NCBI GenBank assembly: GCA_964590195.1
Contig: CAZPWJ010000001.1
Location: 248,001 to 312,000 of the forward strand
DNA from: GCA-2731375 sp964590195
GTDB lineage: Bacteria > Pseudomonadota > Alphaproteobacteria > GCA-2731375
DNA: 64,000 nt
Direction of reading: 5' to 3'
Both the position numbers and the translations under genes were made by a program. Shown here piece by piece: positions 42,768 through 51,943 of the stretch; position 1 is the stretch's first letter; the number at the start of each line of letters is the position of its first letter. The notes under the pieces were generated by a model. That model worked only from the letters and a program-made list of their open reading frames with translations, searched no databases and was not told where the DNA came from.

Positions 42768-43883
42768 TTATTCCGCCGCCGTCGCCGGTGCGAATGCCTG
42801 TGGCCAGGCCGAGGGCCGGCTGCGGGCATATTGCGGCGGATAGGGGATTTCCACATCCAGTTCCTCGGCCGCCCGCCAGGTCCAGTGCGGATCGAACAGC
42901 ATACCCCGCGCCAGGGCAACCATATCCGCCCGGCCCTGGGCGACGATGGCCTCGGCCTGCGCGCCGTTGGTGATCATGCCCACGGCCATTGTTGGCATTC
43001 GCACCTCTTTTCCGACCTGTTCGGCCAGGTGAACCTGATAGCCCGGGCCGAGGGGAATGTCCTGGCGCGGGTCCATGCCGCCGGAGGAGACATCGATGAA
43101 ATCGCAATCCATGGCGTCCAGTTCCCTGGCGAAGGCAATTGTTTCTTCCAACGTCCAGCCGCCATCGACCCAATCGGTGGCGGAAACGCGAATGCCCAAT
43201 GGCCGCTCACTGGGCCAGACCGCGCGCACGGCGGCGAATACTTCCAGGGGAAAGCGCATCCGCCCCTCCAGATCGCCGCCATAGCCGTCATTGCGTTGAT
43301 TGGCGATGGGCGAGAGAAATTGATGTAGCAAATAACCATGGGCGGCATGCACCTCGGCCAGGGCATAGCCGGCCCGCGCGGCCCGCTTGGCCGACGCCAC
43401 GAATTGTCCCTTAACTTCCGCCAAGCCGGCATCATCAAGAGCCAGGGGCATATTCCAATCCTTGTCATAGGGCACGGCAGAAGGCGCCACGGTTTGCCAG
43501 CCATCGGCCTCGTCCGGGCCAATCGCCTGGCGGCCACTGCTTGGCGCACCGGTCGAGGCCTTGCGCCCGGCGTGGGCCAACTGCACGCCGATCTGGCCGG
43601 TACCATGTTCGCGGCAGAAATCGACCACCCGCTTAATCGCGGCCTCGTTGGCATCCGAATACAGGCCAAGGCATTGCGGCGTAATACGCCCGGCCGCCGA
43701 AACGCCCGTGGCCTCGGCGATCACCAGACCCGGCCCACCGGCACAGAGTTGGCCCAGATGCATCAAATGCCAATCCTGGGCATTGCCGTCCTGGGCGCTG
43801 TATTGACACATGGGCGCAACAACAACGCGGTTGCTCAGGGTCAGATCACGCATGGAAATGGGAGAAAACAGCTTCGATGGCAT
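42768..43883 (-). CDS. NADH:flavin oxidoreductase, Old Yellow Enzyme type (NamA/YqjM-like)
   Basis: A 371-residue FMN TIM-barrel reductase. Typical motifs: LSNRVVVAPMCQYSAQDGNA at the N-terminus, VQLAHAGRKAST, AEVHAAHGYLLHQFLSPI with the substrate-binding His pair, and GMITNGAQAEAIVAQGRADM near the C-terminus. It reduces alpha,beta-unsaturated carbonyls or nitro compounds. Start at 43883 (ATG) fits the family. A TTG ten codons upstream is possible. Confidence 0.92.
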   Translation of the reverse strand: MPSKLFSPISMRDLTLSNRVVVAPMCQYSAQDGNAQDWHLMHLGQLCAGGPGLVIAEATGVSAAGRITPQCLGLYSDANEAAIKRVVDFCREHGTGQIGVQLAHAGRKASTGAPSSGRQAIGPDEADGWQTVAPSAVPYDKDWNMPLALDDAGLAEVKGQFVASAKRAARAGYALAEVHAAHGYLLHQFLSPIANQRNDGYGGDLEGRMRFPLEVFAAVRAVWPSERPLGIRVSATDWVDGGWTLEETIAFARELDAMDCDFIDVSSGGMDPRQDIPLGPGYQVHLAEQVGKEVRMPTMAVGMITNGAQAEAIVAQGRADMVALARGMLFDPHWTWRAAEELDVEIPYPPQYARSRPSAWPQAFAPATAAE

Positions 43884-43931
43884 TGGACGCACTCGCAAAT
43901 TTTTTTTGATCAATCTTCTCTATACAACATA

Positions 43932-44900
43932 TCAGCGCTCCAGGAAGACGCCAACGCCCCTATCCACCGCCGTTTGATAGGCGAGAGACGCCAGCGCCAG
44001 ATCAGCCAGTGCCAGGCCGCGAAAGATGAAGGCGCAACGTTCACTATCACCGCTCCGTCCTGCGATGCGGCCAGTGACAAGGTCCTGAAGGTCGCCGCTG
44101 ATCAGCGTGGTATCCAGCATCTGGACGGGCATTTGTGTCTCCTGTTCCAGGTCATCAATGACGATGCTGTCGAATTGCCGCAAGCTGTCGGCGATCCAGG
44201 GCCGGGCCAGATCGACAAGAGAGGCAAAGGCGCCGGGTTTTAGCCAGCCGGCATCTATGTGACGGACCGGCGCCGTCGTTGTCGGCGTGGTCGAAATGAT
44301 GATGTCGGCGTCCATCACCGCGCTTTGGGCCGTGTCGCAATCATGCGCCGTCAAACCCAGCGCGCGCGCCTTTTGGCAAAGAAGATCGCGGTTGCTTTTC
44401 CCCCGCCCGAGAATCCGGATTTCCCGCAACGGGAAGATCTGCGAAAACGCGTCCAAGTGCGCATGCGCCTGTGCACCGCAACCGATAAAGGCGGCAACGG
44501 CGGCATTGGGGCGGGCAAGATATTTCGCGGCGACGGCGCTGAGGCTCGCCGTCCGTACCATGGTGATCCAATAACCTTCCATCACAGCAAGGGGCAGGGC
44601 GGTCTCCCGGTCAAACAGGGTGATTAGCGAGCCGGTGGTTTCCAATCCACGTTCGGCATTGGCGGTATTCACGCCCAGTGACTTCACCGCCATATGGGGC
44701 GGTTCCTCCGCCAGGGACGTTGTCGACATGAAAAGGACATCCTGTTCCGGCCGCAGGGCGCTTTTCGGCGCATTCAGAACATCGCCTCTGTCTCGGCCCC
44801 GGCATAATATTTCAATCTGCCGAATTGTATCGGCCGCCGTCAGCCCCAAATTCTTCAACACGGCACGGGACAGATAGAGCAGACCGGGATCTTGCGGCAT
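43932..44900 (-). CDS. Ornithine cyclodeaminase/mu-crystallin family protein
   Basis: A 322-residue NAD(P)-binding protein of the OCD/Mu-crystallin family. The Rossmann motif is AFIGCGAQAHAHLDAF, with KSLGVNTANA earlier and VDLARPWIADS for the substrate side. Family members act on ornithine, alanine or ketimines; the exact reaction cannot be assigned. Start at 44900 gives typical length. An upstream in-frame ATG at 44942 lies in repeat copy C. The OYE gene is 48 bases downstream on the same strand. Confidence 0.85.
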   Translation of the reverse strand: MPQDPGLLYLSRAVLKNLGLTAADTIRQIEILCRGRDRGDVLNAPKSALRPEQDVLFMSTTSLAEEPPHMAVKSLGVNTANAERGLETTGSLITLFDRETALPLAVMEGYWITMVRTASLSAVAAKYLARPNAAVAAFIGCGAQAHAHLDAFSQIFPLREIRILGRGKSNRDLLCQKARALGLTAHDCDTAQSAVMDADIIISTTPTTTAPVRHIDAGWLKPGAFASLVDLARPWIADSLRQFDSIVIDDLEQETQMPVQMLDTTLISGDLQDLVTGRIAGRSGDSERCAFIFRGLALADLALASLAYQTAVDRGVGVFLER

Positions 44901-44934
44901 TTTATGACTATTTCCTGACTGGACGCGATGGCCA

Positions 44935-45049
44935 GAGCGCATTTGAAAAAAATGCGCTCGGACTCTTAAGAATCGAGCAATTGAACCAATTACTTGCGTC
45001 GCGCCAAATCAGCTACGGTCGCGACACCGATTAATTGAAAATTGCTCTA
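44935..45049 (-). repeat. Interspersed two-hairpin repeat, copy C
   Basis: A 115-base copy on the minus strand, in the divergent gap between the OCD-like gene and the class III cyclase. The outer TAGAGCAATTTTCAATTAAT and the AAGTAATTGGTTCAATTGCTC segment are nearly identical to copy A. The inner hairpin GTCGC...GCGAC has a longer loop. The second hairpin has 10-bp perfect arms GAGCGCATTT (44935-44944) and AAATGCGCTC (44950-44959). Confidence 0.88.
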
Positions 45050-45073
45050 GAACACCCCACATTATCATGCAAC

Positions 45074-46921
45074 ATGACAGAGCCTCGGCAAAATCTTGCT
45101 GCAGCCAGCGAAACGGAGGGTCGCCCCTTCCGCGTCCGCTTCGGCATGCGCCTGGCGTTGATGGTTGGTTTCGGCGGTTTGGTATTGGCGGCGGTGGCAA
45201 CGGTGCTGATCCTGGGCCTGTGGAGCGCGCGTGAGAACACGGTTTCCCTGACCCGCAAGCTGGCCGATGCGGGATTGAATGATGTGCAGGCCGCGATCGA
45301 GGGGCGGTTGCAGCCGGCGGAAACCGCCGTAGAGCATCTTGGCCGCCGCATGGAGCGCGGCGAGATCAAGGCCACCGATACAGCTGATCTGCGGCAGGCT
45401 TTGTCATCCGCCCTGGCCGGCATGCCCCAGGTTGGCGCCTTGCTGTTTCTGGACGCGCAAGGCCAAGGCCTGCAGGCCATCCGCGAAAAGGACACGGTTA
45501 CCGTCACGGTTGAGGAATTTGGCCATGCCGCAAGGATCGCCAATGAGATCAACCGCGCAAAATCTCAAAACGGCGCCCATTGGGGCAGGGTTCTGCGTCC
45601 GCCGGGCGTTCCCTTTTCGCTGTTGAACGTACGACGTCCGGTGCGCTTGGATGGGAAGTTCATTGGCGTTCTGGTCGCTTCTGTCTCCATATCGGAGCTT
45701 TCAACCCTGCTGGCGGAAATGCCCTTGGCGATCGATGGCGAGGTCTTCGTGCTGTACGATCAGCATTTCGTCCTGGCCCATCGCCGGCTGGTCAAGGGTT
45801 TCAAGGGCGCCTCTCCGGAACGGCCCCTGCCGACGGTTGAAGAATTCGGCGATCCGGTGCTGTTGGCCTATCTGCACCCGGAACTGGGGCCGGAGTATGG
45901 CGGCCGGATGTCCCGGGACATGGGCATCCAGATTGTCGGCACGGTGGATGGCCAGGCCTATCCCCTGATCGCGCGGCGCCTGAATTGGTTTGGCGAGGTA
46001 CCCTGGGAGATCGGCGTCTATTTCCGCAACGAGGATGTGGCGGCGGAATTCAGGCGCGTCATGTGGGCGCTCATCGCCGGCCTGGTCGCCTTGCTGCTGT
46101 CCCTGGCGCTGGCCTGGGTCCTGGCCAAACATATCAGTCAGCCATTGAAGGAACTGGACCGCGCCGCCCGGCGGATCAGGGATCTGTCGTTGCAGGATGC
46201 ACCAGTCCTGCCGCCCAGCCGGATCAGGGAAATGAATGATGCCGGCCAGGCCTTCAACGCCATGATCACCACCCTGCGCTGGTTTGAAACCTATGTGCCG
46301 CGCAGCCTGGTGCGGCGCCTGATGCGCCAGGGCGAAGACGCTTTCGAACGCTCGGCGCGGCGCGACGTCACGGTGATGTTCACGGATATCGTTGGCTTCA
46401 CGCCCACATCGGAGCAAATGAGCGCTGAAGAAACCGCGGCCTTGTTGAATGATCATTTCGCCGAGGTCGGCGCCTGCGTCGATGCCCAAGGTGGCACCAT
46501 TGATAAATACATCGGCGATGCGGTGATGGCGTTTTGGGGCGCGCCGGAAGAACAGGCCGACCATGCCGCCCGTGCCTGCCGCGCCGCCCATGCCATCCGC
46601 GCGGCGGTCGAGGCCAGCAACAAGGACAAGGAAAAAAGAGGTGAAGCAGCGCTTCGTTTGCGGATCGGCCTGCATTCCGGCCCTGTCATCGTCGGCAATA
46701 TCGGCGCGCCGCAACGGGTGAATTACACCATGGTCGGCGATAGCGTGAACATCAGCCACAGGCTCGAGGAGTTAGGCCGCGGCCTGCCCGATCCAAACTC
46801 CGCCGTTACCATCATCATCTCCCAGGCAACCCGCGATGCGGCTGATGTCGGGGAGGCGGAGGATTTAGGCCCGCAACAGATCCGGGGCCGGCGCGAGGCC
46901 CTGAACGTCTATCGGTATTAA
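45074..46921 (+). CDS. Membrane adenylate/guanylate cyclase, class III
   Basis: A 615-residue sensor cyclase: TM1 at residues 25-49, a periplasmic Cache-like domain to about residue 325, TM2 at 330-352, a HAMP linker to about 405, and a class III catalytic domain from about 430. Metal-binding Asp438 (MFTDIVGFT) and Asp482 (YIGDAVMAFWG) are both present. Lys and Asp substrate-selecting positions occur as DKYIGD and NYTMVGDSVN. It likely makes cAMP. The ATG at 45074 has no obvious ribosome site; an upstream TTG lies in repeat copy C. It converges with the MFS gene by four bases. Confidence 0.9.
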   Translation: MTEPRQNLAAASETEGRPFRVRFGMRLALMVGFGGLVLAAVATVLILGLWSARENTVSLTRKLADAGLNDVQAAIEGRLQPAETAVEHLGRRMERGEIKATDTADLRQALSSALAGMPQVGALLFLDAQGQGLQAIREKDTVTVTVEEFGHAARIANEINRAKSQNGAHWGRVLRPPGVPFSLLNVRRPVRLDGKFIGVLVASVSISELSTLLAEMPLAIDGEVFVLYDQHFVLAHRRLVKGFKGASPERPLPTVEEFGDPVLLAYLHPELGPEYGGRMSRDMGIQIVGTVDGQAYPLIARRLNWFGEVPWEIGVYFRNEDVAAEFRRVMWALIAGLVALLLSLALAWVLAKHISQPLKELDRAARRIRDLSLQDAPVLPPSRIREMNDAGQAFNAMITTLRWFETYVPRSLVRRLMRQGEDAFERSARRDVTVMFTDIVGFTPTSEQMSAEETAALLNDHFAEVGACVDAQGGTIDKYIGDAVMAFWGAPEEQADHAARACRAAHAIRAAVEASNKDKEKRGEAALRLRIGLHSGPVIVGNIGAPQRVNYTMVGDSVNISHRLEELGRGLPDPNSAVTIIISQATRDAADVGEAEDLGPQQIRGRREALNVYRY

Positions 46922-48480
46922 GTGCGTTTCAGCGGCCGCGGGATTGCCGCCTTGGCTTTGGGCGGCGGCACGGGTTTGGCTGGCGCCGCTTTTTTCATAC
47001 GCACCATCATGATCAGGGGCAATGCGGCCAGCGCAGTCAGCATGTAGAAATAGAAGGCATTGACATAGCCGATCATCAGCCCCTGGCGCTGCACCTCGCC
47101 GCTGATATGGGCCAGGTTTTGTATCGAACCCATGCTCCAGGCGCCCGCGGCCGAGGGGATCTGCCACGCCTTGGCATAGGGTGTTACCGCCTCGGCCAAG
47201 TGGCCATAGTTGATCTTGGCGCTGTGGAGAACCAGGGCGACACTGATCGAGATATGCACCGAGGAGCCGATATTGCGCAGCAGATGAAAGATCGATGAAC
47301 CTTCGGGAAACAGCCGCTGGGGCAAAGTATTGAAGGTTACCAGGGTCAAAGGCACCCATAAAAAGCCGGTGCCCAGGCCTTGGATAAAGCCGGCCCAGGC
47401 CACATCCGATGTGGTCACGTTGATATCGAACTGCGCCATCATCCAGCCGGAAAAACCCTGCAGGGCGAACCCGCTGATCAGCCAGATACGCGGATCATAG
47501 CGGTTGCCAAAGAACAGAATGCCAAAGCCCAACAAGGTGCCCGCACCCCGCGCGCCCAGCAGCAGGCCGATAATACTGTCGGGATAGCCGCGCAAATTCT
47601 GCAACAGGCCCGGCAGCAAGGTCATGGGCGTGAAATTCAACAGGCCGAAAACCAGGGTCAGCGCCATGCCGAGCACGAAATTGCGGTCCAGGAACAGATG
47701 CGGATTGAGGAAGGGTTTTTCCGACGTAAAGGTATGGACGATGAAAATATAAAAACACAAAGCGGCAAGGCAGATTTCCAGAACGATTTCCGTGGATTCC
47801 AGCCAGCTGTTGCGTTCGCCCCGGTCCAGCATCAGTTGGAAACAGGCGACCGCGATCGACAGGGCGATGAAGCCGGTCCAGTCCAGGCGAATACGTGCCG
47901 CCCGCGCGCCCTCGGCGACAAATGCCCAACAGCCCAGGAAAGAGGCCGTGCCAATGGGCACGATCATGAAAAACACCCAGCGCCAGCTGTACTCCTCACT
48001 CAGATAACCGCCGATGGTGGGCGCGATCAGCGGGCCCAGAACGACGCCCATGCCGAAAATGGAGGTCGCCGTGCCATGCTTGTGTTGGGGGTAGGATTCC
48101 AGGACGATGGATTGCGACAGCGGCGCCAAAGGCGCGCCGCACAGGCCTTGGAGCACCCTGAAAAACACCAGCATCTCCAACGAGCCGGACAGGCCGCACA
48201 TCAAGGTCGCCAGGGTAAAGAAGGCAACGCAGGTTAGAAGCACCCGGCGCTGGCCGAAGCGCGCGGTCAGCCAACCGGTCATCGGCGTGGCCACGGCGGT
48301 GGCAACGATGTTGAAGGTCACGACCAGGGCAATCTGGTCCTGTGTCGCCGACAGCGCGCCCTGCATTTGCGGCAGGGAGACATTGGCGATGGTGACCGTC
48401 AGCGCATACAGCGCTACGGTGGAGGTCAGCGTGAAGAGAATAATGCCCCGCCGCAACGGAGATATCGCTTCACCCTGCAA
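46918..48480 (-). CDS. MFS transporter, DHA2 (EmrB/QacA) family
   Basis: A 520-residue membrane protein with about 14 hydrophobic helices. The motif-A loop GWLTARFGQRRVLLT is in the 2-3 loop, and the start SVALYALTVTIANVSLPQMQ and the LGPLIAPTIGGYLSEEYSWR segment (motif C/D region) are typical of drug:H+ antiporters of the DHA2 group. No membrane-fusion partner (EmrA) is adjacent. The C-terminus is Pro/Lys rich. Confidence 0.93.
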   Translation of the reverse strand: MQGEAISPLRRGIILFTLTSTVALYALTVTIANVSLPQMQGALSATQDQIALVVTFNIVATAVATPMTGWLTARFGQRRVLLTCVAFFTLATLMCGLSGSLEMLVFFRVLQGLCGAPLAPLSQSIVLESYPQHKHGTATSIFGMGVVLGPLIAPTIGGYLSEEYSWRWVFFMIVPIGTASFLGCWAFVAEGARAARIRLDWTGFIALSIAVACFQLMLDRGERNSWLESTEIVLEICLAALCFYIFIVHTFTSEKPFLNPHLFLDRNFVLGMALTLVFGLLNFTPMTLLPGLLQNLRGYPDSIIGLLLGARGAGTLLGFGILFFGNRYDPRIWLISGFALQGFSGWMMAQFDINVTTSDVAWAGFIQGLGTGFLWVPLTLVTFNTLPQRLFPEGSSIFHLLRNIGSSVHISISVALVLHSAKINYGHLAEAVTPYAKAWQIPSAAGAWSMGSIQNLAHISGEVQRQGLMIGYVNAFYFYMLTALAALPLIMMVRMKKAAPAKPVPPPKAKAAIPRPLKRT

Positions 48481-48512
48481 AGCGGAATTACTCAGGGTAT
48501 GGGCCTAACCGG

Positions 48513-49217
48513 TTAACAGCCAAGTTGGCTGGCAAGATCAAGGAAATCGTTGGCAACATAGTCGTAATCGTTTTCCGGCTCCATATCGAAATCCTGCGTG
48601 GGGCCATATTCCGTGGGCCGGCGCACGAATGCCGTGCCCAGGCCGCAACCGCCGGCGGCGACCAGGTCATTGTTGTGCGCCGCCACCATCAGGCATTCGC
48701 CGGGTTCAAGGCTCAGAAAAGCGGCGGTCTTTAAATAGGCCTCCGGTTGCGGCTTGTAATGGCCCGCGACCTCGGCGCCCAGAACCGCATCCCATGGCAG
48801 CCCGGCATGCTTTGCCATATTGACGATCAGCGCGACGTTGCCGTTCGACAGTGTCGCCAGGATATGTTTCCGCTTCAGGCGGGTCAGCCCGACGACCGTG
48901 TCGGGCCAGGGGTTCAGTCGGTGCCAGACCTTGTTCCAGTGATCGATGTCTTCCGCCGACAGGCCGGAAATGGCGAATTCGTCCAATAATTCCAGTAAAT
49001 TCGCATGATGCAGGTCATCCAGCTTGACCCAGCCGGTCCGTCCCTCGCGGACACGCGCCATGGCCGGTTGGTACTTGGCCCGCCAGCCATCTGCGAAGGC
49101 GGCCCAATCCACTTCGATGCCGCGCTCACGGCCAAAGGCCTCGCCTTCCGCGATAATACTGCCGCGCCAATCGACCACGGTGCCGAAGACATCGAATAAT
49201 AGTGCCTTGAATGCCAT
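48513..49217 (-). CDS. Haloacid dehalogenase, type II
   Basis: A 234-residue HAD hydrolase. The nucleophile Asp is in LLFDVFGTVVDWRG, motif II in ATLSNGNVALI, Lys in VAGHYKPQPEAYL, and the acidic motif in VAAHNNDLVAAG. L-2-haloacid dehalogenases share this DVFGTVVDW signature, so dehalogenation is plausible, but other HAD substrates are possible. Start at 49217 follows GGCGGAAAA. Forms a minus-strand pair with the MFS gene. Confidence 0.9.
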   Translation of the reverse strand: MAFKALLFDVFGTVVDWRGSIIAEGEAFGRERGIEVDWAAFADGWRAKYQPAMARVREGRTGWVKLDDLHHANLLELLDEFAISGLSAEDIDHWNKVWHRLNPWPDTVVGLTRLKRKHILATLSNGNVALIVNMAKHAGLPWDAVLGAEVAGHYKPQPEAYLKTAAFLSLEPGECLMVAAHNNDLVAAGGCGLGTAFVRRPTEYGPTQDFDMEPENDYDYVANDFLDLASQLGC

Positions 49218-49335
49218 TTTTCCGCCCATTTGCTGTGCCCGACCATTTGGGCGGCCACATCATTAGCACATTGGGCCCGGTCGATGGTACGGCTATGATG
49301 CCAGCAATTATTGTTTGATGAAGGTGCTGCAAAGC

Positions 49336-49788
49336 ATGCCGGAAATATATGTGGACGCTGATGCCTGCCCGGTCAGAGACGAAGTCATCCGGGTCGCCGA
49401 ACGCCACGGCCTGCTCACCCACATGGTCAGCGACGGCGGCCTGCGCCCCGATCCCAGCCCCCTGGTCCGCAACGTCGTGGTCGCCCAGGGCGCGGACGCG
49501 GCGGACGACTGGATCGCCGAGAATATTGCCCCCGGCGACATTGCCATTACCAACGATGTCCCCCTGGCCGACAGGTGCCTGAAACAGGGCGCCGCCGCCA
49601 TTCGGCCGAACGGCAAGGCCTTTACGTCCGATTCCATCGGCATGGCGGTCGCGACCCGTAATCTGATGACCGATTTACGGGATATGGGCGAGATCACCGG
49701 CGGGCCGGCGCCATTCTCCAAACGGGACCGTTCGCAATTCCTGCAAACCCTGGAGGTTGCAGTCCAAAAATCCTTACGCCGAACCTGA
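49336..49788 (+). CDS. YaiI/YqxD family protein (DUF188)
   Basis: A 150-residue protein with the typical opening IYVDADACPVRDEVIRVAER and VAQGADAADDWIAENI, followed by VATRNLMTDLRDMGEITGGP. It is a PIN-like small family of unknown biochemical role. The ATG at 49336 matches the family start; an upstream ATG seven codons earlier is less likely. It overlaps the convergent sugar-isomerase-like gene by 15 bases. Confidence 0.9.
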   Translation: MPEIYVDADACPVRDEVIRVAERHGLLTHMVSDGGLRPDPSPLVRNVVVAQGADAADDWIAENIAPGDIAITNDVPLADRCLKQGAAAIRPNGKAFTSDSIGMAVATRNLMTDLRDMGEITGGPAPFSKRDRSQFLQTLEVAVQKSLRRT

Positions 49789-50778
49789 TGCGGCTTGCCG
49801 CGCCCGGGCCCATTCCCCGCGCATCCATTCGACGCAGCCAACCGCCTGTTCAAACAGGGAATAGCGGCAGCCCTGGCCATAATCGAGGTTGGGAATGAAT
49901 TCCGTCGAGATCTGGCCCAGCGGGCTTTCGTCATCGCCGGCATGATGCGCCAACAGCTGGCGCACCACTTCCTTCCATGGCTCCAGCGCCGCCTCGTTCC
50001 ACGGGGCATGATAGGTGCCGGGGGCGGGTTCGAGGAATGGATATTGAATGCCCCGTCCCGGTTTGCCGTCGTCGTCGCGGGCATCCAGGTTCAGCGGATT
50101 GTTCGGTATGGCGGCGCGGGCATGACAATGACCGATCCAGTTGCGGCCAATCCAGTCAGAGCAAACATCGCCGTCCGCGAATGGATCGAGTACCAGCCGG
50201 CCTGCTTCCACGTCGCCGCGGATATCGAGAACCTCCTGCTCGCGGGGATTATCCATCTTGAATATGACGTGGCTGTGATCCAGGGTCATCCGAAACGGCA
50301 GGCCGCGTGCCTCGGCCAAAAGCCCCACGGGTGTGACACGGCGAAAATCCTCCGACCACATATTCACATGCACTTCCAGGCAAGGCACAACGCCCGCCTT
50401 GACGCCCAAATTCAGCGCCCGTTCATAAAAATCGATGACCTCCCCATCACTGACCAGAGAGCCATCGACGCCATGGGCCAAAATCTGCACGTTGTGAACG
50501 CGGGAGCCGAGGCTGGCGGCGACCTCCATGTTGCGGGCCAGCAGATCTTCGTCCTGGCCCAGGCGATAGAACCAGCCGCTGCCCAGCACCGGCAGGCCGT
50601 ATTTTTCCGAAGCGGCGCGAAATTCCTCTATTTCGTGGGGATCCGGGGTCTTGTCGACATAATCGAAAACGCCGGCTTCGCGCACCATGGCAAAGCGGCT
50701 GTCGATATCGGGCATGCCGTCGGCCTCTGTATGCCGGATACCGTTGGTTTGAATACCAAAAAGAAGTGTCTTCGACAT
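49774..50778 (-). CDS. Xylose isomerase-like TIM-barrel protein
   Basis: A 334-residue sugar phosphate isomerase/epimerase-type TIM barrel. Metal-binding acidic and histidine residues appear in CLEVHVNMWSEDF, MTLDHSHVIFKM and WIGHCHARAAIP. The start KTLLFGIQTNGIRHTEADGM is typical of the AP-endonuclease-2 superfamily. It may isomerise or epimerise a sugar or inositol derivative. No pathway partner is adjacent. Confidence 0.78.
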   Translation of the reverse strand: MSKTLLFGIQTNGIRHTEADGMPDIDSRFAMVREAGVFDYVDKTPDPHEIEEFRAASEKYGLPVLGSGWFYRLGQDEDLLARNMEVAASLGSRVHNVQILAHGVDGSLVSDGEVIDFYERALNLGVKAGVVPCLEVHVNMWSEDFRRVTPVGLLAEARGLPFRMTLDHSHVIFKMDNPREQEVLDIRGDVEAGRLVLDPFADGDVCSDWIGRNWIGHCHARAAIPNNPLNLDARDDDGKPGRGIQYPFLEPAPGTYHAPWNEAALEPWKEVVRQLLAHHAGDDESPLGQISTEFIPNLDYGQGCRYSLFEQAVGCVEWMRGEWARARQAASGSA

Positions 50779-50884
50779 GGCAATTTCCCCCGCCCCAGAT
50801 GCCCGAATATTGTTTTAGAGGCTTTTTCAAGACTTGTCCCAGGTCATTGCATGTGCCCCACAAGAAGCGTATTTCAGAGCGGTG

Positions 50885-51280
50885 ATGCAGAACAGACCGC
50901 GCAGGACGAGTGTTGCCAGGCGGGGCCGGCGCGTTGTTGCCTGGCTGGCCGCGCTTTCGCTGTGTCTGAACACCCTGCTGCCCACCGTGGCCATGGCCGT
51001 GGCGGTTCACGGCAGCCAGCCGATGGTCATCTGCACCCCGGACGGTTACAAAACCGTCCATCTTGACCAGCAAGGTGCACCCGTACCAGCACCCCTGCCG
51101 CACGAGAGTCACGATTGCACACTCTGTTACAGCCTGGGCCACTGTGCGGCGCCCGCTGGCGCTATAAACGCTGAACTGGGGAACAAGGAGCGGGACGCCA
51201 TACGCCCTGCGGACGCCTTGCCCCACGCTTCGGCTGATGTGCAGGGCGGTGAAGCCCGCGGACCACCCAACCACGCATGA
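50885..51280 (+). CDS. DUF2946-like periplasmic protein
   Basis: A 131-residue protein with an N-terminal signal/anchor helix (AWLAALSLCLNTLLPTVAMA, about residues 18-37) and a mature part with MVICTPDGYKTV and HDCTLCYSLGHC. The spaced cysteines and histidines, and the position 70 bases before the PCuAC gene, fit the DUF2946 family of small proteins found beside copper-handling genes. Function unproven; metal binding is inferred. Start chosen at 50885 because the basic region RPRRTSVARRGRR follows; an earlier ATG at 50834 is possible. Confidence 0.7.
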   Translation: MQNRPRRTSVARRGRRVVAWLAALSLCLNTLLPTVAMAVAVHGSQPMVICTPDGYKTVHLDQQGAPVPAPLPHESHDCTLCYSLGHCAAPAGAINAELGNKERDAIRPADALPHASADVQGGEARGPPNHA

Positions 51281-51350
51281 TCCAACCGAACCCGCGGCAT
51301 GCATGGGCATGCCGCCGCACGTTATTTGGACTCATACGAGGTATCGAAGC

Positions 51351-51896
51351 ATGAAAAATCTAATCACGGCTGGCGCGCTGGCGCTGGCCCTATCCACCGC
51401 CGCATCCCTGACGCTCAGCGCGCCGTCCATGGCGTCTGATATGGGGGCGATGTACAAGGCCGGCGACATCACCATTCTCAATCCATGGGCCCGCGCCACG
51501 CCGGGCAAGCCGCGTAACGGCGGCGCCTATCTAACCATCAAGGGCGGCGCCAGCGGCGACGAATTGACCGGCGTTGAAAGCGATGTCGCCAAGCGGACCG
51601 AAATACACGGTCATAAAAATGAAAACGGCATCATGAAAATGTACAAGGCGGATGGCGTTCCGGTGCCGGCTGGCGGCATGGCAATGCTGAAGCCCGGCGG
51701 CTTTCACGTCATGCTGATGAAGCTGAAGCATGCCTTGAAGGAAGGTGAAAGCTTTCCCCTAACGCTGCATTTCGCCAAGGCGGGTAAGGTCACGGTCAAG
51801 GTCAAGATCATGTCCGTAGGCGCCATGAACGCCGGCAAAGGCGGCGGGCATGGCGACCATGGCAGTCATGGCCAGCACGGCAAAATGAAGAAGTAA
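51351..51896 (+). CDS. Periplasmic copper chaperone PCu(A)C
   Basis: A 181-residue secreted protein with a signal peptide (residues 1-28, ending SAPSMAS) and a cupredoxin-like PCuAC domain. The copper motif H-x10-M-x21-H-x-M is perfect: His86, Met97, His119 and Met121. The tail GHGDHGSHGQHGKMKK adds five histidines and a methionine and probably binds extra copper. It delivers copper to the CuA site of cytochrome oxidase. Start ATG with ACGAGG upstream; it follows the DUF2946-like gene on the same strand. Confidence 0.93.
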   Translation: MKNLITAGALALALSTAASLTLSAPSMASDMGAMYKAGDITILNPWARATPGKPRNGGAYLTIKGGASGDELTGVESDVAKRTEIHGHKNENGIMKMYKADGVPVPAGGMAMLKPGGFHVMLMKLKHALKEGESFPLTLHFAKAGKVTVKVKIMSVGAMNAGKGGGHGDHGSHGQHGKMKK

Positions 51897-51943
51897 CGCC
51901 GGCAGCGGCGGCCAAGCCGCGGCTCTCTGCGGGATGTCATTGT

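Noticed and set aside
44901..44942. Longer start of the ornithine cyclodeaminase-like gene at 44942
   Set aside because: That start lies inside the interspersed repeat copy C and adds no conserved residues.
49795..51066. 423-codon plus-strand reading frame opposite the sugar-isomerase-like gene
   Set aside because: The minus-strand gene has clear TIM-barrel metal motifs. The long opposite frame has no family features and runs into the next intergenic region and gene.
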